From: Syntrophomonadaceae bacterium
GTDB taxonomy: Bacteria; Bacillota_D; Dethiobacteria; DTU022; UBA8154
Length of the DNA: 6,045 nucleotides
Assembly (NCBI GenBank): GCA_007120815.1
Contig: SKMY01000112.1
Location: 1-6,045 of the forward strand
Reading direction: 5' to 3'
Each line of letters starts with the position of its first letter. The stretch's first letter is position 1. Positions 1 to 5,470 of the stretch are shown here, in pieces. Position numbers and translations under genes: made by a program. Below the pieces are notes generated by a model. The model saw only the letters and a program-made list of their open reading frames with translations. It had not been told where the DNA came from and made no database searches.

Positions 1-142
1 AAACAAAAAAACCATACCTAAAAAACAATAGGCAATACTTCGTTAAATTGCTTATTAATTCCTGCCTTCAAGGAACAAGGATGCGTTGAAAATTTCGACA
101 ATATATTTCCTAAACTTTGCGCAAATGAGCGTGCACCCGGGT
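1..142. other. Gene-free AT-rich stretch left of the amidase terminator
   Basis: No frame here has a credible start with a ribosome site or recognisable protein content. The only structure seen is the two-box motif at 39-65 and, further right on the minus strand, AGGAAATATATTGTCGAA at 95-112. The latter looks like a shortened relative of the same motif, with a 10-nt gap between AGGA and CGAA. It is probably the upstream region of a leftward gene outside the window. Confidence 0.5.
39..65 (-). promoter_or_regulatory. Two-box motif GCAGGAATTAAT...CGAA, leftward
   Basis: On the minus strand GCAGGAATTAAT (54-65) is followed 17 nt after GCAGGA by CGAA (39-42). The same 12-mer with CGAA after 16 nt lies just upstream of the kinase gene at 3708-3733. 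The geometry resembles the -35/-10 spacing of an alternative sigma factor promoter, and this copy would serve a gene to the left of the window. The role is inferred; the shared sequence is seen directly. Confidence 0.3.
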
Positions 143-172
143 AAAAAGCCGGCCTTTATAAAAAGGCCGGCT
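143..172 (-). terminator. Intrinsic terminator of the amidase gene
   Basis: A perfect 11-bp stem pairs 147-157 with 162-172 (AGCCGGCCTTT and its complement) around a 4-nt loop. Read on the minus strand it is followed by four more T (143-146). It begins 57 nt after the amidase stop. On the plus strand there is no T-run directly after the stem, so it serves the leftward transcript. Confidence 0.88.
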
Positions 173-229
173 GGTTTATTTATAGCCATGTTTATTACCG
201 TTTCGTTATACCTTGGAAACTTTCGAAGA

Positions 230-1636
230 TCATTCAGGATACCGGTTATGCCACGGCCGGGCAGCCTCAAACTGGGCGGAAAGGGAAATCAGGCGGTCCT
301 CCGATGCCGTTGGCCCAACGATTTGAAGCCCTACAGGAAGGTTCCCCTCCTGGCTCCACCCGCAGGGCAGAGAAACGGCAGGCTGGCCCGTCAAGTTGAA
401 CGGATAGGTAAAAGCCAGCCAGTCCAGTGCCTTGTGATCCAGGATCCTGGACATTTCATCGATTCGGGGGGCCAGTTGAGTTAAGGTCGGGGTTAACAGG
501 AAATCATAATCCTGCCAGAACTCCATGATCTGGGCCGAGCGCATGCGGGTCTGGATAACGGCTTCATTGTATTCCACACCGGTAACGTCCAGGCCCTTAA
601 AAGCCAGCTGCAGGGCATTGGAAGTCAACTCATCGTACATTTCTGAGGGTATTTGCAGCATTTTGAAAGTGGTAGCGGTATTCACATAAATGATACACAT
701 GAACAGATCCTCTAATCCTGTCAGGTCTGGAGAGGCCTCCTCTACCTGGTGACCTAAAGATTCCAGGGTCTTTACCCCTTCCATGAAAATCCGTTTTACT
801 TCCGGTCCCACCTCTCCATGGGGTGGGGATGTGGTGTAGGCAAAACGATACCTGGGTGGTTCTTTATCGCAAGCGCTGATGAAAGGCTCCGATGGTTGAG
901 GGAGGCCATAGGGCTCCCCAACGACAGGGCCGCCGATTACGTCTAACATCAAGGCCGCATCGCGCACGGTTCGGGCCATGGGCCCATTGGTGGCAATACC
1001 GGCCCAGAACTCGTGAGAGACCGGGGCCCAGGTGACCCGCCCCCGGGTGGGCTTAATGGAATAAATGCCGCAGCAGAAGGCCGGGATGCGTAACGAGCCC
1101 CCACCGTCGTTACCCTGGGACAAGGGGGATATTCCGGCAGCAATGGCTGCGCCGGCCCCTCCGCTGGATCCTCCGGCTGTGTGGTTCAGATTCCAGGGGT
1201 TACGTGTAGCACCGAAGAGCTTGTTGTCGGTCACCGCAAGCAAACCGAACTCCGGTGTATTGGTTTTGCCCAGCACAATACCTCCCGCTTCTCTTAAACG
1301 AGTGATAATCAGCGCTTCAAAATCCATCATGAAATCCTTTAGCAGGTTTGATCCAAAGGTAGTGGGCATATCCAGGGTTTCATTGAGATCCTTTACCGTT
1401 AAAGGCACGCCGAACAAGGGCGCGTCCCTTCCTTCCTTTTGCTCATCCAGGGCCCTGGCTTCTTTCAGCGCGGCCTCTGCTCTTTGAGCGACCAGGGCAT
1501 TGATATCGGGGTTTACCTTTTCAATCCGTTCCAGGAAACAGCGGGTGAGCTCTTCGGCTGAAATATCCTTATCTATAACCATTTTCCTAAGTTCCACCGC
1601 AGGCTTGTAACACAGGTCGGCATGAATTTTATCCAC
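230..1636 (-). CDS. Amidase signature (AS) family hydrolase
   Basis: A 468-residue enzyme of the amidase signature family, which hydrolyses carboxamide bonds to a carboxylate and ammonia or an amine. The full family core is visible. The catalytic Lys is K82 in GVPLTVKD, the cis-Ser is S157 in GGSSGG, and the nucleophile is S181 in NDGGGSLR, with the typical 24-residue spacing between the two serines. The C-terminal PVGLQIVGP segment also fits. No signal peptide or membrane segment is seen, so it is probably cytoplasmic. The GTG start is chosen because AAAGGAGG lies 10 nt upstream and no in-frame ATG occurs before residue 19. No gatB or gatC lies beside it, so a GatA role in tRNA amidation is unlikely. 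It is monocistronic, with its own promoter and terminator. The substrate cannot be told from sequence; the family includes many promiscuous aryl- and alkyl-amidases. Confidence 0.93.
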   Translation of the reverse strand: MDKIHADLCYKPAVELRKMVIDKDISAEELTRCFLERIEKVNPDINALVAQRAEAALKEARALDEQKEGRDAPLFGVPLTVKDLNETLDMPTTFGSNLLKDFMMDFEALIITRLREAGGIVLGKTNTPEFGLLAVTDNKLFGATRNPWNLNHTAGGSSGGAGAAIAAGISPLSQGNDGGGSLRIPAFCCGIYSIKPTRGRVTWAPVSHEFWAGIATNGPMARTVRDAALMLDVIGGPVVGEPYGLPQPSEPFISACDKEPPRYRFAYTTSPPHGEVGPEVKRIFMEGVKTLESLGHQVEEASPDLTGLEDLFMCIIYVNTATTFKMLQIPSEMYDELTSNALQLAFKGLDVTGVEYNEAVIQTRMRSAQIMEFWQDYDFLLTPTLTQLAPRIDEMSRILDHKALDWLAFTYPFNLTGQPAVSLPCGWSQEGNLPVGLQIVGPTASEDRLISLSAQFEAARPWHNRYPE

Positions 1637-1646
1637 GTCGCTTAAT

Positions 1647-1654
1647 CCTCCTTT
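1647..1654 (-). promoter_or_regulatory. Ribosome binding site fixing the amidase GTG start
   Basis: AAAGGAGG on the minus strand ends 10 nt before the GTG at 1636. It is the only strong site at suitable distance from an in-frame start, so it decides the start codon. Confidence 0.85.
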
Positions 1655-1722
1655 AAATCAAATACGTTCCTGAACCAGAAGAGCTTAATGTTTCTACTGA
1701 AATAAGTGGTTTTTAAGTTTAT

Positions 1723-1731
1723 ACCTCCTTT
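1723..1731 (-). promoter_or_regulatory. Orphan Shine-Dalgarno-like sequence in the amidase leader
   Basis: AAAGGAGGT on the minus strand matches the anti-SD as well as any site in the window. No ATG, GTG or TTG follows within the next 25 nt. It lies inside the predicted amidase 5' leader, about 90 nt upstream of the start. It may be a relic of a lost leader ORF, a ribosome standby site, or chance. Confidence 0.4.
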
Positions 1732-1764
1732 CCGTTTAATATATCGTGTGCATTTCTACACTCT

Positions 1765-1793
1765 ATTATCCCTGAAAAGGCAAGGGTTGTCTA
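1765..1793 (-). promoter_or_regulatory. Predicted sigma-A promoter of the amidase gene
   Basis: On the minus strand TAGACA (1788-1793) and GATAAT (1765-1770) are separated by 17 nt. Each box matches five of six consensus bases of the housekeeping promoter. Transcription would start near 1758, giving a leader of about 120 nt. It lies downstream of the preceding operon's terminator, which fits independent transcription. Confidence 0.6.
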
Positions 1794-1801
1794 TTAGCAG
1801 T

Positions 1802-1856
1802 GTTCTCATTTTTCTGAAAAAATTGCTCAATTTAGGCCCAAAAGGTTCTCATTTTT
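1802..1856 (-). repeat. Direct repeats and a dyad upstream of the amidase promoter
   Basis: The 12-mer AAAAATGAGAAC occurs twice on the minus strand, at 1802-1813 and 1845-1856. The start-to-start distance is 43 bp, close to four helical turns. Between them lies the perfect dyad AAATTGAGCAATTT (1820-1833, 6-bp arms, 2-bp centre). The proximal repeat ends 8 bp upstream of the predicted -35 box, a usual place for activator sites. Binding of a regulator is inference. Confidence 0.45.
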
Positions 1857-1869
1857 GTGTGACTAAATT

Positions 1870-1902
1870 AAAAAAGTACCCGTTCTTTGACCAGCCGGGT
1901 AC
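1870..1902 (-). terminator. Intrinsic terminator of the kinase-regulator operon
   Basis: On the minus strand GTACCCG (1896-1902) pairs with CGGGTAC (1876-1882) across a 13-nt loop and is followed by six T (1870-1875). It starts 24 nt after the response-regulator stop codon. Confidence 0.85.
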
Positions 1903-1926
1903 AGGAAAAACCGGATATTTAAAACA

Positions 1927-2571
1927 CTATGATACCTCAAGGCCAATCTGCCTGGCAAACCGGAGAATGTCCTCCTTGTTGGCCAGATTAAGTTTTTTCA
2001 TTGCGCTCATTTTGTGCCTGTCGGCTGTTTTTGGGCTGATGTTTAATGCTTCACTGATCTCTTTCCGACTGCGGCCGCTGGCCAGGAGATGAAAGACTTC
2101 TCGCTCTCGACTGGACAGCTTGTTAAATACAGATATGGCTTCATTTTCTGACGTTGTCTCGAGGTAATCGGTCACAATGGGTTGAAGCACCAGGGGGCTT
2201 AAATACGGGTGGCCTTTTACAACGGCATCCAGAGCCAATTTCAGTTCATCATAAACGGCTTCTTTGAGCACGTAAGCCAGGGCCCCTGATTTTAACGCCT
2301 GGTTTACGTGGGCGATATCTGTATACCGGGAAAGAATGACAATTTGTATCCGGGGATTGCTTTGACGGATTTGTGCTGTTGCTTCTATGCCGCCCAGGTC
2401 AGGCATGGCGATATCCATAACAACAACATCCGGGGATAATTCACCGGCAAGACGAACCGCATCCAGACCGTTTCCCGCCTCCCCCACAACCTGGATCGAT
2501 TTTTCGGACTCCAACAGGGCACGAAGGCCCTGGCGGAAAATGGTGTGATCATCAACCAGTAGGACGTTCAA
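1927..2571 (-). CDS. NarL/LuxR-family response regulator
   Basis: A 214-residue DNA-binding response regulator, cytoplasmic, and the likely phosphorylation partner of the kinase encoded just upstream. Residues 1-118 form a receiver domain with acidic pair D7-D8, phospho-acceptor D53 in VVVMDIAMPD, switch residue S81, Y100 and K103. Residues about 149-212 form a LuxR/GerE helix-turn-helix (LSSREREVFHLLASGRSRKEI and following). The start chosen is a TTG, giving MNVLLVDDH, the usual family N-terminus. AGGAG lies 8 nt upstream of it and it sits 4 nt after the kinase stop. A longer GTG-initiated version from 2628 adds 19 unrelated residues that merely read through the kinase gene out of frame and has no ribosome site. 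Coupled translation with the kinase is likely. Target genes are unknown; the dyad upstream of the kinase operon is a candidate autoregulatory site. Confidence 0.93.
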   Translation of the reverse strand: MNVLLVDDHTIFRQGLRALLESEKSIQVVGEAGNGLDAVRLAGELSPDVVVMDIAMPDLGGIEATAQIRQSNPRIQIVILSRYTDIAHVNQALKSGALAYVLKEAVYDELKLALDAVVKGHPYLSPLVLQPIVTDYLETTSENEAISVFNKLSSREREVFHLLASGRSRKEISEALNISPKTADRHKMSAMKKLNLANKEDILRFARQIGLEVS

Positions 2572-2575
2572 TTTT

Positions 2576-3655
2576 TCAACTCCTTTTAGAAGCCTCCAGG
2601 GGAATATGAGCCATAATTTCCGTACCACTTTCTCGGGACGAATTGATTTTAAAGGTGCCGCCCAGGAGGGAAACCCGTTCTTTCATGCCCTGAAGGCCCA
2701 GTGTTTTTTTAAATAGTCCTTGTTCATCAACTTGGAAGCCGACTCCATCGTCCTTTATCATCACCTTGATCTCTTTTAAATCCCAGCTCAGGTCAACTGT
2801 TACGTTTAAGGCAGAGGCGTGGCGTATCACGTTTGACAAGGCTTCCTGGATAAAGCGGTAAAGCGCTATTTCAATATCCGGGGAGAAACGTGCCTGCTCG
2901 TTAGTCGCGTTGAATACAACCCGGATATTTGAACCCTGTTTTAATGCCTGCACCAGGTTATAGACAGCGGCAACCAAACCAAGATCATCCAGGGCCGGGG
3001 GGCGAAGGGAAGCTGATTTTTCTCTAATTCTATCTAAAGAGGCGTTGACCAGATCAATGCTGGAATGCAATTGTTTCTCCAGGCCGGTTTCCCGGGCGGT
3101 TAAGCTTTTATTTAGCAGCTGAAGCTCCAACTTAATCGACGTAAGGGTCATGCCCAATTCGTCATGGAGGTCTCTAGCCAGCCGTATCCTTTCGTCTTCC
3201 AGGGCATGAAGCACTTTTAAGCGGGCCAGTTCTTCCTCCGCTGCTTTCCACTCCGTTATGTCCAGGGCAATTTCCAGGCGAACGATTCGGCCGTCTACCC
3301 AGCGGATGGCACAGTCCCGGCAATCATACCACCTTTTACTGCGCGTATTTTGAAAAACCCGCCGCTTAACGCCCGCCGGCTTTCCATCAGGCTGCAGCAG
3401 CTGAAGGTTATTGCAAAAACTGCACGGACCCTTTTGATCAGTTTGTAATTCCTGCCAGCAAATTTTCCCTAAAATGTCTCCCCACAAATCCCGGATATGT
3501 TTGTTTACAAAGAGAATTTCAAAGGTTTCCATGTCCGCGACATAAACAAAAGCATCAATATTGTCCAGGACAATAAATAAACAATCCTGGGCTTTCCTGA
3601 TATCAGCATCGGTCACTTTTGCCTGGCTTAACCGGAAACTCCTTTCTTTGTTCAT
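2576..3655 (-). CDS. Soluble PAS-domain sensor histidine kinase, HisKA_3 type, with two CxxC pairs
   Basis: A 359-residue sensor kinase that autophosphorylates on His and passes phosphate to the neighbouring regulator. A PAS domain spans about residues 25-135 and ends in LEIALDIT. A HisKA_3 dimerisation domain follows, with phospho-acceptor H164 in ARDLHDELG. The HATPase domain (about 258-355) has N-box N275, DDGVGF at 302-307 and GLQGMKER at 320-327. There is no membrane segment, so it should sense a cytoplasmic signal. The PAS domain carries C66, C78-x2-C81 (PCSFC) and C112-x2-C115 (CRDC). C66, C78 and C81 fit a known PAS subfamily; the second pair makes a four-cysteine set like that of the Fe-S oxygen sensor NreB, also a HisKA_3 kinase with a NarL-type partner. 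Metal binding is inferred. The start is the third ATG, because GGAG lies 9 nt upstream; ATGs at 3670 and 3664 have no ribosome site. Confidence 0.92.
   Translation of the reverse strand: MNKERSFRLSQAKVTDADIRKAQDCLFIVLDNIDAFVYVADMETFEILFVNKHIRDLWGDILGKICWQELQTDQKGPCSFCNNLQLLQPDGKPAGVKRRVFQNTRSKRWYDCRDCAIRWVDGRIVRLEIALDITEWKAAEEELARLKVLHALEDERIRLARDLHDELGMTLTSIKLELQLLNKSLTARETGLEKQLHSSIDLVNASLDRIREKSASLRPPALDDLGLVAAVYNLVQALKQGSNIRVVFNATNEQARFSPDIEIALYRFIQEALSNVIRHASALNVTVDLSWDLKEIKVMIKDDGVGFQVDEQGLFKKTLGLQGMKERVSLLGGTFKINSSRESGTEIMAHIPLEASKRS
2579..2587 (-). promoter_or_regulatory. Ribosome binding site selecting a TTG start
   Basis: AAAAGGAGT on the minus strand overlaps the last codons of the kinase gene. 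It places AGGAG 8 nt before the TTG at 2571. It favours this start over the upstream GTG at 2628 and suggests translational coupling with the kinase. Confidence 0.75.
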
Positions 3656-3664
3656 AGCGGACAT

Positions 3665-3668
3665 CTCC
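3665..3668 (-). promoter_or_regulatory. Ribosome binding site deciding the kinase start
   Basis: GGAG on the minus strand lies 9 nt before the ATG at 3655. It overlaps the two upstream in-frame ATGs (3670 and 3664), which themselves have only AT-rich sequence before them. Confidence 0.6.
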
Positions 3669-3707
3669 ATTAATTTAAAATAGCATCCATTAACATTATG
3701 CTTAAGT

Positions 3708-3733
3708 TTCGATAGGGAATAATTAATTCCTGC
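3708..3733 (-). promoter_or_regulatory. Two-box motif, candidate promoter of the kinase operon
   Basis: On the minus strand GCAGGAATTAAT (3722-3733) is followed by CGAA (3708-3711) 16 nt after GCAGGA. The kinase start is about 50 nt downstream. No convincing sigma-A pair is visible between the upstream terminator and the start codon. A -35 box like CAGGAA and a -10 box around TCGAA would suit an ECF-type sigma factor. The second copy at 39-65 supports a conserved element; the promoter role is inference. Confidence 0.4.
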
Positions 3734-3775
3734 ACGGAGATGAACTCATTTTTTTCATTTTTGGGGCCGAATCAA

Positions 3776-3791
3776 GTAGAAAATGTTCTAC
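3776..3791. promoter_or_regulatory. GTAGAA-N4-TTCTAC operator-like dyad
   Basis: A perfect 6-bp inverted repeat with a 4-bp centre lies about 45 bp upstream of the two-box motif of the kinase operon. It abuts the T-tract of the preceding terminator. Size and symmetry suit a dimeric regulator such as the NarL-type protein encoded downstream. Binding is inferred. It is too short and AT-rich to be a good terminator. Confidence 0.4.
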
Positions 3792-3825
3792 AAAAACGGG
3801 GCCCGGAACTTTCGTTCCGGGGCCC
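3792..3825 (-). terminator. Intrinsic terminator closing the glgA-usp operon
   Basis: Arms 3798-3809 and 3814-3825 pair over 11 bp with one bulged base. Read on the minus strand the loop is GAAA closed by C-G, a stable tetraloop, and five T follow at 3792-3796 after one intervening G. The plus strand also has four T after the stem (3826-3829), so it could act both ways. It begins 106 nt after the stress-protein stop. Confidence 0.83.
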
Positions 3826-3931
3826 TTTTCTCATGTTTGCGTTTTTTTCTTTCCCCTGTCATACCTGCTTTCAACTCCAGGAGGGTTGACTTCTTTTTTT
3901 GGTCATGATAAAACCGCACGCCAACGTTTGT

Positions 3932-4363
3932 TTATTTTACGATCATGACGCTGGTTTTGCATTGTTGGGCAACAGCATTGCTTATACTGCCTGGAATCCA
4001 CTTTTTCAGGCCGCTTAAGCCCCGGCTTCCGATAACGATCAGGTCGCATCCCATTTCTGACGCCACGTGGCAAATGGTATCGGCGGGGTGCCCTTCTTTT
4101 GACAAGGTATTAACATGAATATTTTTTGCCTCAAAACATTTTACGGCCCCGTCCAGTATTTTATTGCTTTCTTCCTTTCTACACTCATCCCACAGCCTCA
4201 CCATCTCAGAAGAGATTTCATGCCCCGTAAAAAAAGCCTGGTACAGGGGCATGACATGGATTACCGTTATTTCGACATTTTTCTTCTCTTCTGTAATTTC
4301 CAAGACTTTTTCCATGGCTTTAATACTTTGATCCGATCCATCGGTGCAAGCTAAAATTTTCAT
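3932..4363 (-). CDS. Universal stress protein (UspA family), ATP-binding type
   Basis: A single-domain universal stress protein of 143 residues, a normal length for the family. It opens with MKILACTDGSDQS, where D8 and the following GS are the usual start of the nucleotide pocket. Near the C-terminus it has G-x2-G-x9-G-S (GSRG then PGS), the signature of ATP-binding members such as MJ0577. Such proteins are cytoplasmic dimers tied to stress survival and energy state, with no defined reaction. The ATG start is favoured over an in-frame TTG five codons earlier, because GGGAGG lies 7 nt before the ATG and would overlap the TTG codon. It follows glgA by 21 nt and is probably co-transcribed with it, so a link to energy reserve control is plausible but inferred. 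Confidence 0.92.
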   Translation of the reverse strand: MKILACTDGSDQSIKAMEKVLEITEEKKNVEITVIHVMPLYQAFFTGHEISSEMVRLWDECRKEESNKILDGAVKCFEAKNIHVNTLSKEGHPADTICHVASEMGCDLIVIGSRGLSGLKKWIPGSISNAVAQQCKTSVMIVK

Positions 4364-4370
4364 CACGAAC

Positions 4371-4376
4371 CCTCCC
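4371..4376 (-). promoter_or_regulatory. Ribosome binding site fixing the stress-protein start
   Basis: GGGAGG on the minus strand lies 7 nt before the ATG at 4363. The upstream in-frame TTG at 4378 overlaps this site and so cannot use it. Confidence 0.8.
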
Positions 4377-4384
4377 AAGATATT

Positions 4385-5458
4385 TTATAAAACGCTTTCT
4401 TTTGTGCCGTAATCCAAGCCCCCCCAGCTATTTCCTGCTTTTTCCTCAAGCAGTTTTCGGTATATTGCCATGTATTCCTGCACCGGCTTCTTCCAGCTAA
4501 AATCCTCCGCCTGGGCATTTTTCATGATGTTTTCCCAAATTTTTTTATCCTTATAGAACGCCTTAGCATGGCAAAGGGTATGAAGCAGTTCTTTTGAGTT
4601 GTAATTTTTAAAGCTGAACCCGTTGCCTTCTCCGGTCAATTTATTAAAAGGCTTAACGGTGTCCCTTAATCCACCTGTTTCCCGTACCAGGGGTATTGTA
4701 CCGTAACGCATGGCGATCATCTGGCTGATTCCGCAGGGTTCAAACTTTGAAGGTCTGAGAAAAATGTCCGCACCGGCGTATATTTTCCGAGCCAGCGAGT
4801 CGTTGAGCTGTATGTTTACTGAAAGTTTTTCAGGAAAGCATTGCGCCATCCGCTGCAAATAAGATTCATACTTCAGGTTTCCGGTACCCAGGAACACCAA
4901 CTGGATATCCATGCCAAGCATATCTTTTAAAGCACCGATGATCAACTCAAGCCCCTTATGCTCAACCAGGTGACCGATGAAAGCAATAACCGGTATTGCT
5001 TTATCCTGCGGTAAGTTGAGCATTTTCTGAAGTTGAATCTTGTTTTCCGCTTTGGCCGCCATGGAGCTTGTATATTGGACAAAAACATTGGGATCAGTCG
5101 CAGGATTATATAGGCTGTAGTCAATGCCATTGATAATTCCTTTTAGCCGGTTGCTTCGTTTTTGAAGCACTCCTTCCAGCTTCTCTCCATAATACGGGGT
5201 TTTAATTTCCTGGGCATAGGTGGGACTAACTGTCGTGATAAAGTCGGAAAAAACCAGCCCCCCTTTAAGGAAGCTAAGCTGGCCATAAAATTCAATCCCA
5301 TCAATAGAAAAGAGCGCCGGATCCAACTCCAACAGGTCGTCCAGGTATTCTCTGGAAAAAAGGCCTTTGTAATAGAGGTTGTGCACGGTAAAAACCGTAC
5401 GAATATTGTTATAAAGTCTGTCGGTATGGTGATGGTTTTTCAAAAAAACACTCAGCAT
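4385..5458 (-). CDS. glgA: Glycogen synthase, C-terminal part after the TGA
   Basis: This part holds the rest of the N-terminal Rossmann domain and the whole C-terminal one. TVHN, with the catalytic-site His, is H163 in joined numbering. Then come TVSPTYAQEI, NGIDYSLYNPATD, the phosphate-binding K305 in GHLVEHKG, and E377/C379 in SKFEPCGISQ followed by RYGTIPLVRETGGL. All are hallmarks of GT5 glycogen synthase. The open frame continues upstream to the TGA at 5468. The ATG at 5458 is only the first Met after that stop and corresponds to an ordinary internal residue. No AGGAGG-type site precedes it, so independent initiation is doubtful. Alone this part lacks the KTGG loop and should be inactive. 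It ends in TAA 21 nt before the stress-protein gene. Confidence 0.8.
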   Translation of the reverse strand: MLSVFLKNHHHTDRLYNNIRTVFTVHNLYYKGLFSREYLDDLLELDPALFSIDGIEFYGQLSFLKGGLVFSDFITTVSPTYAQEIKTPYYGEKLEGVLQKRSNRLKGIINGIDYSLYNPATDPNVFVQYTSSMAAKAENKIQLQKMLNLPQDKAIPVIAFIGHLVEHKGLELIIGALKDMLGMDIQLVFLGTGNLKYESYLQRMAQCFPEKLSVNIQLNDSLARKIYAGADIFLRPSKFEPCGISQMIAMRYGTIPLVRETGGLRDTVKPFNKLTGEGNGFSFKNYNSKELLHTLCHAKAFYKDKKIWENIMKNAQAEDFSWKKPVQEYMAIYRKLLEEKAGNSWGGLDYGTKESVL

Positions 5459-5467
5459 CCCGGATTG

Positions 5468-5470
5468 TCA
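5468..5470 (-). other. In-frame TGA at the conserved Trp codon of glgA
   Basis: The minus strand reads CAT GAC TGA CAA TCC GGG, giving H-D-stop-Q-S-G. Family members have H-D-W-Q/H at this place. A single G-to-A change of TGG explains it. The next codons continue in the same frame into a full C-terminal domain. Confidence 0.95.

Noticed and set aside
86..484. Plus-strand open frame over the amidase 3' end
   Set aside because: It reads through the terminator hairpin and antisense to the conserved amidase C-terminus, with no motif of its own.
1065..1487. Plus-strand open frame antisense to the amidase core
   Set aside because: It lies opposite the catalytic Lys and Ser region of the amidase, and its low-complexity Pro/Ser/Ala content is typical of an antisense shadow.
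1706..2092. Plus-strand open frame across the regulator 3' end and intergenic region
   Set aside because: It overlaps the well-supported response regulator on the other strand, passes through its terminator, and has no recognisable protein content.
230..3655. Alternative genetic code with TGA as Trp
   Set aside because: TGA terminates the amidase and kinase genes at sensible lengths, and TGG is used for Trp throughout, so the standard code applies.
3788..3862. Small 24-codon basic ORF on the minus strand, MTGERKKRKHEK and following
   Set aside because: It runs through the terminator hairpin, which accounts for about half its codons, and has no well-placed ribosome site. It is most likely chance.
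3868..3900. Hairpin TCAACTC/GAGGGTTGA followed by a T-run on the plus strand
   Set aside because: The stem is short with a two-base bulge and there is no plus-strand gene upstream for it to terminate.
5436..5470. Selenocysteine at the glgA TGA
   Set aside because: The residue expected is Trp, not Cys. The sequence just after the TGA shows no convincing SECIS stem with a GGU-type loop; the only hairpin seen is a weak GTTTTT/AAAAAC stem.
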